Made by a program: the position numbers and the translations under genes. A DNA stretch of 5,016 bases from NCBI GenBank assembly GCA_937900325.1, contig CALCEX010000136.1, forward strand, positions 1 through 5,016, given 5' to 3'. The DNA is from an uncultured Clostridia bacterium (GTDB lineage: Bacteria; Bacillota; Clostridia; Christensenellales; CAG-138). Positions 1 through 5,016 of this stretch are shown here, one piece after another. The notes beneath the pieces are model-generated. The model was not told the DNA's origin and made no database searches. It was given only the letters and a program-made list of their open reading frames with translations. Position 1 is the stretch's first letter. Every line of letters begins with the position of its first letter.

Positions 1-226
1 AGCAGAGGGAAGTATGCATTCTGATGGCCTGTATCCTTGAAGCGCTGATCCATTCCTTCTGCATGAGCTCCCACACGGCATAGCCATAGGGCTTAATGGC
101 CATACAGCCGCGAACTTCGGTATAATCGCACATATCGTTTTTGAGTACGATATCGGTATACCACTTAGCGAAATCCACATCGCGGGGGGTGATCTCCTGT
201 ACGAATTCGTTTTCTTTCTTTGCCAT
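1..226 (-). CDS. proS: Prolyl-tRNA synthetase, N-terminal part (cut by window edge, apparent frameshift)
   Basis: Class II aminoacyl-tRNA synthetase that charges tRNA-Pro with proline in the cytoplasm. The first 58 codons read cleanly from ATG 224-226 and match the start of the short archaeal/eukaryotic-like (type 3) ProRS: MAKKENEFVQEITPRDVDFA, then a region with FAKWYTDIV, DYTEVRGCMAIKPYGYAVWEL and MQKE. GGAGG at 232-236 lies 5 nt before the ATG. After Glu58 (53-55) the frame becomes non-homologous (WISASRIQ...), whereas the -1/+2 frame starting at ATG 51-53 restores the expected ProRS sequence (MDQRFKDTGHQNAYFPL) to the window edge. So one base appears to be missing around 53-55. This may be a sequencing or assembly error, or a real broken gene. 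The T-box leader upstream independently supports a synthetase gene. Only about a sixth of the protein is visible. Confidence 0.9.
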   Translation of the reverse strand, partial: MAKKENEFVQEITPRDVDFAKWYTDIVLKNDMCDYTEVRGCMAIKPYGYAVWELMQKEWISASRIQAIRMHTSLC

Positions 227-490
227 AATTTCCTCCGTTACTTCAGTAAGCTGAATTTACACATCAAAAGCCGCCCTGAATATAAGGGCGGCTATTTTTA
301 TCCGCGGTACCACCTTAATTGGTTCTCGGCCGGCTTTAACGCTCGCCTGCGGCAGGGCATTTCCTCCCTGCGGAATACGGAACGGGAACCGATGCAAAAC
401 CGCGCAGCCGCCCTTTCAGCCAGTGAAGCGGCCTCTCTTTTCGCAGTTGCGGAAGCATCGGGCTTTCCGCAATGACCTTATCAGTAATTA
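227..490 (-). promoter_or_regulatory. T-box leader controlling proS
   Basis: 5' untranslated leader that binds uncharged tRNA and switches transcription of proS by antitermination. The hallmark T-box sequence AAGGTGGTACCGCG reads on the minus strand at 316-303. Its UGGU bulge would pair with an ACCA tRNA end, which fits tRNA-Pro with an A discriminator. AGAGAG, the conserved distal Stem I element, is at 438-433 and is followed by a GC-rich apical stem (GCCGC with GCGGC). A plausible Stem I pairs 461-455 with 395-389 (CCGATGC/GCATCGG) and 471-465 with 375-369 (TGCGGAA/TTCCGCA). The 3' internal loop between them (388-376) contains CCC/CCG triplets, consistent with a proline specifier, but I cannot fix the exact codon and the usual AGUA/GAA loop-E bases are not obvious. 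A hairpin 371-366/357-352 could be Stem III. The leader ends in an intrinsic terminator. Confidence 0.92.
265..293 (-). terminator. T-box-controlled intrinsic terminator before proS
   Basis: A 9-bp GC-rich stem (AGCCGCCCT, 293-285, with AGGGCGGCT, 277-269) encloses a 7-nt loop and is followed by a U-run of 3 more bases, giving TTTT over 269-266. It lies just downstream of the T-box sequence and 39 nt before the proS start codon, the usual place for the regulated terminator. It should form when the antiterminator is not stabilised by uncharged tRNA. Confidence 0.88.
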
Positions 491-496
491 CAGTCG

Positions 497-525
497 ATTA
501 TAGCATCACCCGTAGATTATGTCAA
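497..525 (-). promoter_or_regulatory. Consensus sigma-A promoter for the proS leader
   Basis: A perfect TTGACA (-35, 525-520), exactly 17 bp of spacer, and a perfect TATAAT (-10, 502-497) read on the minus strand. Transcription would begin near 490, at the 5' end of the T-box leader. The -35 box immediately follows the TGA stop codon (528-526) of the upstream coiled-coil gene, so there is no room for a separate terminator between the two units. Confidence 0.92.
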
Positions 526-1212
526 TCAATCCAGCTTTAATATATCGTTCAGTATGTCGTTGAGATCGCTGTCCAGGCCGCACTCTGCCTTATCAGCGCC
601 GTCATCATCATGCTTTTCTTCCTTTACGACCTCATCTACGGTCCATACCTTTTCCTCCTCAGGCTCCTGCATGGCATCGGGTCTCGCCATCTCATCGGGA
701 AGCTCCCGGCCCTCGATATTATATATGCTCTTTATGAGCTCCGCAGGGTTGCGGTACTCGTCGGGAGTATCGGCCTTCTCCGCCTCCAGCTGCTGGCCGA
801 TGCCTATATGCTCATAATTTTCAAGGAATCCGGCGTAGTTTTCTGCCTGGCGGCGCACCGTATCAGCGGTATCCCTGATATAATCCCTGAAATACCTGGC
901 CTGTTCCTCGGCAGCCTTTGCCCTTTTCTCGGCATCCGCAACGATAGCCGCGGCCTGCGCCCGGGCTTCATCGAGTATTCCGTCCCTTTGGGCCTCCATA
1001 TCGGCCTTTTCACGCATGGCGGCGGCGATAATATCGTCACGCTTTGCTTCCGCTGCGCCAATTATGCGGTTCGCGGCGGACTTCGCATCCGTGAGGGCGC
1101 TCACTACCGCATCGTTTTTGTCCTGGTATTCCTTGATCCTGCGGTTCAGCTCCTGTATCTGCTGTTCCTTCTGCTCAAGCTCCCTCTGAAGTTCCTTCTT
1201 GCCGAACATCAT
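526..1212 (-). CDS. DivIVA-like coiled-coil protein of unknown function
   Basis: I do not recognise a specific named family. The protein is 228 residues, or 227 if the second of two tandem ATGs (1207-1209) is used; GGAGG at 1218-1222 lies 5 nt from the first and 8 nt from the second. Residues about 5-135 are a long, charged, Ala/Glu/Lys/Arg-rich helix with heptad-like spacing (ELQRELEQKEQQIQEL near the N-terminus, then repeated AxxxADAEKRAKAAEE-type sequence). This resembles DivIVA/GpsB or ATP synthase b-type coiled coils. A linker follows, then a disordered acidic stretch (about 175-212) and a short C-terminal tail, DLNDILNDILKLD (216-228). No signal peptide or membrane segment is seen, so it is probably cytoplasmic. 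It starts 34 nt after ruvB and is probably co-transcribed with it. A role in division, polarity or chromosome organisation is only a guess from the fold type. Confidence 0.8.
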   Translation of the reverse strand: MMFGKKELQRELEQKEQQIQELNRRIKEYQDKNDAVVSALTDAKSAANRIIGAAEAKRDDIIAAAMREKADMEAQRDGILDEARAQAAAIVADAEKRAKAAEEQARYFRDYIRDTADTVRRQAENYAGFLENYEHIGIGQQLEAEKADTPDEYRNPAELIKSIYNIEGRELPDEMARPDAMQEPEEEKVWTVDEVVKEEKHDDDGADKAECGLDSDLNDILNDILKLD

Positions 1213-1246
1213 TTAGTCCTCCGTAAGCATTATTTTAAAATCAGAT

Positions 1247-2272
1247 TTAGAAATTCATCTTCTGTTGGCCCATATCAGCCGGAGGCGCGTAACCCATGTG
1301 CCGGTATCCCAGCGGCATCACCACGCGGCCCCGCGGCGTTCTCGCAATGAAGCCCAGCTGTATCAGATATGGCTCATACACATCCTCGATGGTGGTGGCG
1401 TCGTCGCCTGTGGCGGCGGCTATGGTATCAAGGCCCACGGGCCTGCCTCCGAATTTTTCTATCATGGTGGCGAGCATACGCCTGTCCACAGAGTCAAGGC
1501 CCACCTCATCTATGGCCAGCATATCAAGGCCGGCCCGGGCTGTCTCAAGGTCTATCTCTCCGTTGCCCCGTACCTGTGCGTAATCGCGCACACGCTTTAG
1601 CAGCCGGTTAACTATTCGCGGCGTACCGCGGGAGCGTGAGGCTATCTCAAGCGCCCCCTCCGTGTCTATCCTAACGTTGAGTATATCCGCGCTGCGCTCG
1701 ATTATTTCCTTCAGATCTTCCGGATCGTACAGCTCAAGCTGCTCCTTTATGCCGAACCTGTCCCTTAATGGGGAGGTGAGCATACCCATGCGCGTCGTTG
1801 CGCCTATGAGCGTGAACTTCGGAAGATCGAGACGTATAGAATGGGCGGATGGTCCCTTGCCGATTATTATATCTATGGAATAATCCTCCATGGCGGGATA
1901 GAGCACTTCCTCGACGCTGGAATTCAGCCTGTGTATCTCGTCTATGAACAGCACATCGCCGGGGGCGAGGTTTGTAAGTATGGCCGCAAGGTCGCCCGCA
2001 TGGGATATTGCCGGGCCTGACGTTACGCGCAGATTGCCTCCCATCTCGTTTGCTACTATGGCCGCAAGCGTTGTCTTTCCGAGGCCCGGCGGGCCATAGA
2101 AAAGGGCATGATCCAGCGGCTCGCCTCTGTGCTTGGCCGCCTCTATGTATATGCGCATATGTTCCTTGACGTTATGCTGGCCTATGTACTCATTAAGAAA
2201 CCTGGGGCGCAGGCTGTATTCTATCTGCTCGTCCTCCATTGTCATGGAGGAGGTTATAAGTCTGTCATCCAT
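1247..2272 (-). CDS. ruvB: Holliday junction branch migration ATPase RuvB
   Basis: AAA+ motor that forms hexameric rings on DNA flanking a RuvA-bound Holliday junction and drives branch migration. The 341-residue length is normal. In order: the N-terminal RuvB signature SLRPRFLNEYIGQ (20-32), Walker A GPPGLGKTT (60-68), SGPAI (85-89) and AGDLAAIL (92-99), Walker B with FIDEIH (109-114), sensor 1 GATTR (157-161), the arginine-finger segment PLRDRFG (168-174), sensor 2 GTPR (216-219), and a C-terminal winged helix (about 263-330, GGRPVGLDTIAAATGDD through GFIARTPRGR). All catalytic motifs are intact. Residue 162 is Met where I recall Ala in the usual GATTRAG. The ATG at 2270-2272 directly abuts the ruvA stop codon (2273-2275), with GAGGAG of its ribosome binding site inside the end of ruvA. 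This implies translational coupling. Confidence 0.98.
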   Translation of the reverse strand: MDDRLITSSMTMEDEQIEYSLRPRFLNEYIGQHNVKEHMRIYIEAAKHRGEPLDHALFYGPPGLGKTTLAAIVANEMGGNLRVTSGPAISHAGDLAAILTNLAPGDVLFIDEIHRLNSSVEEVLYPAMEDYSIDIIIGKGPSAHSIRLDLPKFTLIGATTRMGMLTSPLRDRFGIKEQLELYDPEDLKEIIERSADILNVRIDTEGALEIASRSRGTPRIVNRLLKRVRDYAQVRGNGEIDLETARAGLDMLAIDEVGLDSVDRRMLATMIEKFGGRPVGLDTIAAATGDDATTIEDVYEPYLIQLGFIARTPRGRVVMPLGYRHMGYAPPADMGQQKMNF

Positions 2273-2872
2273 TTAAAAGCCGCTCCTCTTGCCCATTTCC
2301 CTGAGCGCCATGGTTATCATATCCTCTACCCTGCCGCATTCGCCTACTGCGGATACTGCGCGCCCGGCGCTTACGCCATCGTAGCCCAGCGCGACCAGCG
2401 CCGCTATGGCCTCCGCGCGCATATCCATTCCGCCATCTGACGGATTCGGAGCTGACGAGGACGCCATCTCCTCACTTGACACCTTTTCTTTAAGCTCCAG
2501 CAGCAGCCTTGCGGCGGTCTTTTTCCCAAGGCCGGGTATTCTGTCAAAGGCCGCTGCATTCTGGGTAACTATCGCCATGGCGATATCCTGAGGGCTCAGC
2601 TTGCCGAGTATGCCGAGAGCAAGCTTCGGCCCTACCCTGTTCACGGCTATGAGCCTGCGGAACATCTCCCGTTCTTCTTTTGTATAGAAGCCATACAAGG
2701 CCACGCCATCCTGAGTTATGTTGAAGTGCGTAAGGAGCTTTGCCTCCTTCCCCGCAGTTATCTCCCGCAGGGTACTGTCCGGGCACAAAAGCTCGTATCC
2801 TACTCCTGCGGTCTCGATTACCGCCCTGTCTGCACCCTTCTCGTCCACTACTCCCTTTATATATGCGTACAT
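2273..2872 (-). CDS. ruvA: Holliday junction DNA-binding protein RuvA
   Basis: Tetrameric protein that recognises four-way junctions, holds them open in square-planar form and loads RuvB. The 199-residue length is typical. Domain I (about 1-63) is the OB-fold, with GVGYEL (23-28) and the conserved ALYGF (58-62). Domain II carries two helix-hairpin-helix motifs: VNRVGPKLA (77-85) and IPGLGKKTA (112-120). A Ser/Pro-rich linker (about 132-149) leads to domain III (about 150-199), a small three-helix RuvB-binding domain with AIAALVALGY. Two deviations stand out. The acidic-pin pair equivalent to E. coli Glu55-Asp56 is Gln54-Asp55 here. The first HhH reads NRVG where NGVG or SGVG is usual. The start ATG is 12 nt after the ruvC stop; only a weak AAGGG ribosome site precedes it, so coupling to ruvC is likely. 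Confidence 0.98.
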   Translation of the reverse strand: MYAYIKGVVDEKGADRAVIETAGVGYELLCPDSTLREITAGKEAKLLTHFNITQDGVALYGFYTKEEREMFRRLIAVNRVGPKLALGILGKLSPQDIAMAIVTQNAAAFDRIPGLGKKTAARLLLELKEKVSSEEMASSSAPNPSDGGMDMRAEAIAALVALGYDGVSAGRAVSAVGECGRVEDMITMALREMGKRSGF

Positions 2873-2884
2873 TATGACTTACCC

Positions 2885-3382
2885 TTACTTTATCCTGAAT
2901 TCTTCCCTGGACACTTCGGAGGTGTTGGCGTGGCATATTGCCGCGCCCAGCGCATCTGCGGCATCGTCCGGCTTTGGTATGGTCTTGAGATTCAGCAGCA
3001 GCTTCACCATCTGCTGCACCTGCTTTTTATCCGCATGTCCGTTTCCGGTCACCGCAAGCTTTATCTGCATTGGTGTGTACTCATAAAGGGGTATTCCTTC
3101 CTGCTGCGCCGCCAGCATGGCCACGCCGCGCCCGGCGCCCACCTGTATGGCCGTAGTAGCGTTATGATAGAAAAACAGCTCCTCAAACACCGCACAGTCG
3201 GGCTTGTACAGCCGCAAAAGCTCTTTTGCGCCAGCATAGAGCATATCAAGCCTTTCCGGGAAGGGCGTTCCCGTCTTTGTTTCCACAACGCCGTAATCCA
3301 ATGGGCGCACCTTGCGTCCGTCTGTCTCCAGCACGCCGTAGCCCAATATTGCGTAGCCCGGATCTATACCCAAAATAGTCAA
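2885..3382 (-). CDS. ruvC: Crossover junction endodeoxyribonuclease RuvC
   Basis: Dimeric, Mg2+-dependent RNase H-fold nuclease that resolves Holliday junctions by paired nicks, working with RuvAB. The 165-residue length is standard. The four catalytic acids are present: Asp7 in GIDPG (5-9), Glu67 in FEELF (66-70), and Asp140 and Asp143 in PDDAADALG (138-146). Other family segments are the TAIQVG...RGV region (77-87) and the YTPMQIKLAVTGNG loop (102-115). The start is a TTG at 3380-3382: the family begins immediately before the ILGIDPG segment, GGAG lies 9 nt upstream, and no in-frame ATG fits. It is the first gene of ruvC-ruvA-ruvB and has its own promoter just upstream. Confidence 0.97.
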   Translation of the reverse strand: MTILGIDPGYAILGYGVLETDGRKVRPLDYGVVETKTGTPFPERLDMLYAGAKELLRLYKPDCAVFEELFFYHNATTAIQVGAGRGVAMLAAQQEGIPLYEYTPMQIKLAVTGNGHADKKQVQQMVKLLLNLKTIPKPDDAADALGAAICHANTSEVSREEFRIK

Positions 3383-3403
3383 AACCTGCCGCTCCGTTAA
3401 AGA

Positions 3404-3427
3404 TACAATAAATTATTATATATTGTA
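3404..3427. repeat. Inverted repeat overlapping the ruvC promoter -10 box
   Basis: TACAATA (3404-3410) and its exact complement TATTGTA (3421-3427) flank a 10-bp AT-only spacer. One arm coincides with the predicted -10 box and the other covers the early transcribed region, a position where a repressor could act. It does not look like the Bacillus LexA box (GAAC-N4-GTTC). Because the region is very AT-rich, the symmetry could be chance. Confidence 0.4.
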
Positions 3428-3450
3428 CCATGGGCGGCAGATTTTAACAA
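3422..3450 (-). promoter_or_regulatory. Probable promoter for the ruvCAB operon
   Basis: On the minus strand TTGTTA (-35, 3450-3445) and TACAAT (-10, 3427-3422) are separated by exactly 17 bp, in the 69-nt gap before ruvC. Transcription would begin near 3415, about 33 nt before the TTG start. The -35 box begins right after the TAA stop of the upstream gene (3454-3452). No terminator separates the two, so read-through from the upstream gene is also possible. A 7-bp inverted repeat overlaps the -10 box. Confidence 0.65.
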
Positions 3451-3451
3451 C

Positions 3452-4021
3452 TTATTCCTCTGCTTCTTCCGCTCCTTCCGCGTCCTCTGTTCCTTCAATA
3501 TAGAGGTTTATATCCTCCAGCGCATCAAACTCCATGCCCGCGGCAAGCTCGCCGTATGTTTCGCTCCCCGCGGGTATATTCAGCGGGCAAACCTCCGTCT
3601 TTTCAAAGCTCTGCCGGTCTGTTTCGAATACGGCCAGCCTGCCGTCTTGTACCCCGGTAAAATAGTGTTCCGGGCAGCAGTAGCCGAATTCCCGATAAAG
3701 CATCATTCTGCTGTCCTTCAGCTCATAATTGCAGCCGCCGTACTGCTGCATAAGCCCCTCCGCCTCTCGCGCTGTCGCCGTTACGCCCTCATCACGTTCT
3801 ATTATGTGACCGCATCCGAATACATTCACCGTAGTGACAGCGAACCTTTCCTCCGCGGCAACAGGCGCATTCTCCTGTTCCTCGGGTTCCTTCACCGTAA
3901 TGCTCTCCGGCTGCTGCGATTCGCTTATTCTCCCCGCGAACCAGCCCATGCCAAGGCCCATTGAAAGTATTATCAAACCCAGCGCTGCGGCTGTATAATA
4001 CCCCTTCCGGTTAAGATTCAT
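3452..4021 (-). CDS. Membrane-anchored protein with BofC-like C-terminal domain
   Basis: The protein has 189 residues from ATG 4019-4021, chosen because AAAGGAG (4038-4032) lies 10 nt upstream; an in-frame ATG 15 codons earlier falls beside the preceding terminator and has no ribosome site. A short basic N-terminus (NLNRKGYY) is followed by a hydrophobic segment (about 10-29), so it is probably an uncleaved signal anchor with the rest outside the cell. Residues 33-58 are an acidic linker. The folded part (about 60-176) contains CGH (70-72), REFGYCCPEHYF (110-121), DGRLAVFE (126-133), NIP (148-150) and AAGMEFDALEDINLYIE (160-176). That order resembles the BofC C-terminal domain in small clostridial proteins encoded beside ruvC. 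BofC in Bacillus modulates sporulation signalling; the role here is not known. The tail (177-189) is Glu/Ala-rich. Five cysteines (70, 97, 115, 116, 145) lie in the extracellular part. Confidence 0.75.
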   Translation of the reverse strand: MNLNRKGYYTAAALGLIILSMGLGMGWFAGRISESQQPESITVKEPEEQENAPVAAEERFAVTTVNVFGCGHIIERDEGVTATAREAEGLMQQYGGCNYELKDSRMMLYREFGYCCPEHYFTGVQDGRLAVFETDRQSFEKTEVCPLNIPAGSETYGELAAGMEFDALEDINLYIEGTEDAEGAEEAEE

Positions 4022-4064
4022 ATATATCACGCTCCTTTTTGCCTTATTATTTCCAAAGAAGCAC

Positions 4065-4103
4065 AAAAAAACACGGGAGAGCGCTGTGCTCTCCCGCGTT
4101 TTT
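4065..4103 (-). terminator. Strong intrinsic terminator after the carbamoyltransferase gene
   Basis: On the minus strand a 9-bp perfect stem (CGGGAGAGC, 4096-4088, with GCTCTCCCG, 4082-4074) encloses a 5-nt loop. A G-U and a C-G pair extend it, and A/T pairs could extend it further. Seven Ts follow (4071-4065). It starts 15 nt after the TGA stop codon (4120-4118). The plus strand also has five Ts after the stem (4099-4103), so it could work in both directions, although no plus-strand gene is visible. Confidence 0.92.
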
Positions 4104-4117
4104 CTATTGGTATCGTA

Positions 4118-5016
4118 TCAATCTACATTCTGGCGCTTCTCGGCCTTTTTCTCAAGCTCCTTAAGCTTTGCCACAGGATCCTTTACCTTCGCAAGGAATA
4201 TCATAGCGGCAATTATGTAAGGCTTAAAGGACGCTTCCTTATAAAGAGGATCGCGATAACGGTCGAATACGGAGGCGGCCACCTCGCCGTGCTCGCAGGA
4301 AACATCCGTAATGTCTGCGGGCAGGCAATGCAGATACAGAGCCTTGCCATCCTTGGTCATGGACATCATTTCTTCGGTGCACTCCCAGTCCTTATGCTCG
4401 GCATTCTGTGCCAGCAGTTTCTTCTCCAGAGCCTTTATGCCGTCCATATCGCCCTTGCCGTAAAGGTCTGTGCGCTCTTCCATGGCCTTGAAGGGAGCCC
4501 AGCTCTTGGGATATACCACATCGGCGTCCTTGAAGGCCTCCTTCATATCGTTGGTGATCTCGAACTTGCTGCCCGCCTTTTCGGCGTTCTTCCTGGCAAC
4601 TTCCACTACCTCGTCCATTACTTCATAGCCCTCGGGATATGCAAGGGTCACATCCATGCCAAGACGGGTGAAAAGGCCGATCGCGCCCTGAGGAACGGAC
4701 AGGGGCTTGCCGTAGCTGGGAGAATATGCCCAGGTCATAGCCAGCTTCTTGCCCTTCAGGTTCTCAATGCCGCCCAGCTCATGAATGACATGGAGGCTGT
4801 CCGCAAGTATCTGGGTGGGATGGTCTATGTCGCACTGGAGGTTTACAAGAGTGGGCTTCTGCTCAAGTACGCCATCGTCGTGGCCCTGGGTCACGGCGTC
4901 AACAACGTTATGCATATAGGTGTTGCCCTTGCCAATGTACATATCATCGCGGATACCGATAACGTCGGCCATAAAGGAGATCATGTTTGCGGTCTCGCGG
5001 ACGGTCTCGCCGTGAG
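4118..5016 (-). CDS. ygeW: YgeW-type knotted carbamoyltransferase, C-terminal part (cut by window edge)
   Basis: Member of the aspartate/ornithine carbamoyltransferase superfamily, which transfers a carbamoyl group from carbamoyl phosphate to an amino group. The frame is open from the right edge (HGETVRETANM...) to TGA 4118-4120, giving 299 complete codons. YgeW proteins are about 390-400 residues from memory, so roughly 95-100 N-terminal residues, including the carbamoyl-phosphate STRT-type loop, lie outside. Visible motifs are DHPTQ (HPTQ codons 4822-4811), the MTWAYSPSYGKPLSVPQG block typical of the knotted YgeW group, VVYPKSWAPFKAMEERT, CTEEMM, and HCLPAD (codons 4330-4313). YgeW genes often accompany purine or amino-acid catabolism genes (dpaL/ygeX, ygeY, hydantoinase, ssnA, xdh), and the physiological substrate is not settled from sequence. 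No such partner is in view on this side, and a strong terminator ends the transcript. Ornithine carbamoyltransferase is a less likely alternative. Confidence 0.88.
   Translation of the reverse strand, partial: HGETVRETANMISFMADVIGIRDDMYIGKGNTYMHNVVDAVTQGHDDGVLEQKPTLVNLQCDIDHPTQILADSLHVIHELGGIENLKGKKLAMTWAYSPSYGKPLSVPQGAIGLFTRLGMDVTLAYPEGYEVMDEVVEVARKNAEKAGSKFEITNDMKEAFKDADVVYPKSWAPFKAMEERTDLYGKGDMDGIKALEKKLLAQNAEHKDWECTEEMMSMTKDGKALYLHCLPADITDVSCEHGEVAASVFDRYRDPLYKEASFKPYIIAAMIFLAKVKDPVAKLKELEKKAEKRQNVD

Noticed and set aside
554..1350. Long plus-strand open frames opposite the coiled-coil gene and the end of ruvB
   Set aside because: They are antisense to well-supported genes, have low-complexity or unrecognisable translations, and lack credible ribosome binding sites.
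2718..3400. Plus-strand open frames opposite ruvA and ruvC
   Set aside because: They mirror conserved minus-strand genes and show no recognisable domains.
3415..3420. TATAAT on the minus strand as the ruvC -10 box
   Set aside because: The sequence 17 bp upstream (AATCTG) is a poor -35, while TACAAT at 3427-3422 pairs with TTGTTA at perfect spacing.
4022..4064. A dedicated promoter just before the BofC-like gene
   Set aside because: An AT-rich AATAAT is present, but no convincing -35 lies about 17 bp upstream, since that position falls in the terminator T-run. Where its transcript starts remains open.
4022..4066. A 15-codon N-terminal extension of the BofC-like protein
   Set aside because: The upstream ATG sits against the terminator T-run with no ribosome site, whereas ATG 4019-4021 has AAAGGAG at a workable distance and puts a membrane anchor near the N-terminus.
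4065..4103. The inverted repeat as an attachment site or insertion-sequence end
   Set aside because: The position after a stop codon, the GC-rich stem and the T-run explain it as a terminator, and there is no transposase or integrase nearby.
1..5016. CRISPR array, defence system or mobile-element cargo
   Set aside because: No regularly spaced repeats, transposase, integrase or phage-like genes are seen. The genes are mostly conserved housekeeping types.

Overview
The window looks like a chromosomal segment of a Gram-positive, Clostridia-like bacterium (Firmicutes). Three things point that way: a T-box leader in front of an aminoacyl-tRNA synthetase gene, strong purine-rich ribosome binding sites (GGAGG), and a short membrane-anchored BofC-like protein next to ruvC-ruvA-ruvB, an order I recall from clostridial genomes. 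No mobile element, rRNA, tRNA or CRISPR array is visible. Every supported gene is on the minus strand, so transcription runs from high to low coordinates.

Layout in transcription order: (1) 5016-4118, the C-terminal part of a YgeW-type knotted carbamoyltransferase, cut by the window edge and closed by a strong hairpin terminator (4065-4103). (2) 4021-3452, a small membrane-anchored protein whose C-terminal region resembles the BofC C-terminal domain. (3) 3382-1247, the Holliday-junction genes ruvC, ruvA and ruvB, tightly packed behind a recognisable promoter at 3450-3422. (4) 1212-526, a DivIVA-like coiled-coil protein 34 bases after ruvB, probably the last gene of the ruv operon. (5) A consensus sigma-A promoter touching that gene's stop codon, then a T-box leader of about 264 nt ending in an intrinsic terminator. 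(6) 226 to the left edge, the start of proS (prolyl-tRNA synthetase).

RuvA, RuvB and RuvC together process Holliday junctions: RuvAB drives branch migration and RuvC cuts. The T-box senses uncharged tRNA, here most likely tRNA-Pro, and lets transcription into proS proceed when proline charging is low. The carbamoyltransferase is a separate unit.

This is mostly an ordinary housekeeping region and I do not see a new multi-gene system. The points worth a second look are an apparent one-base frameshift in proS, the T-box terminator possibly also ending the ruv operon, competing pairings in the T-box leader, an inverted repeat over the ruvC promoter, unusual residues in RuvA, and the DivIVA-like protein with a short acidic/leucine tail motif.
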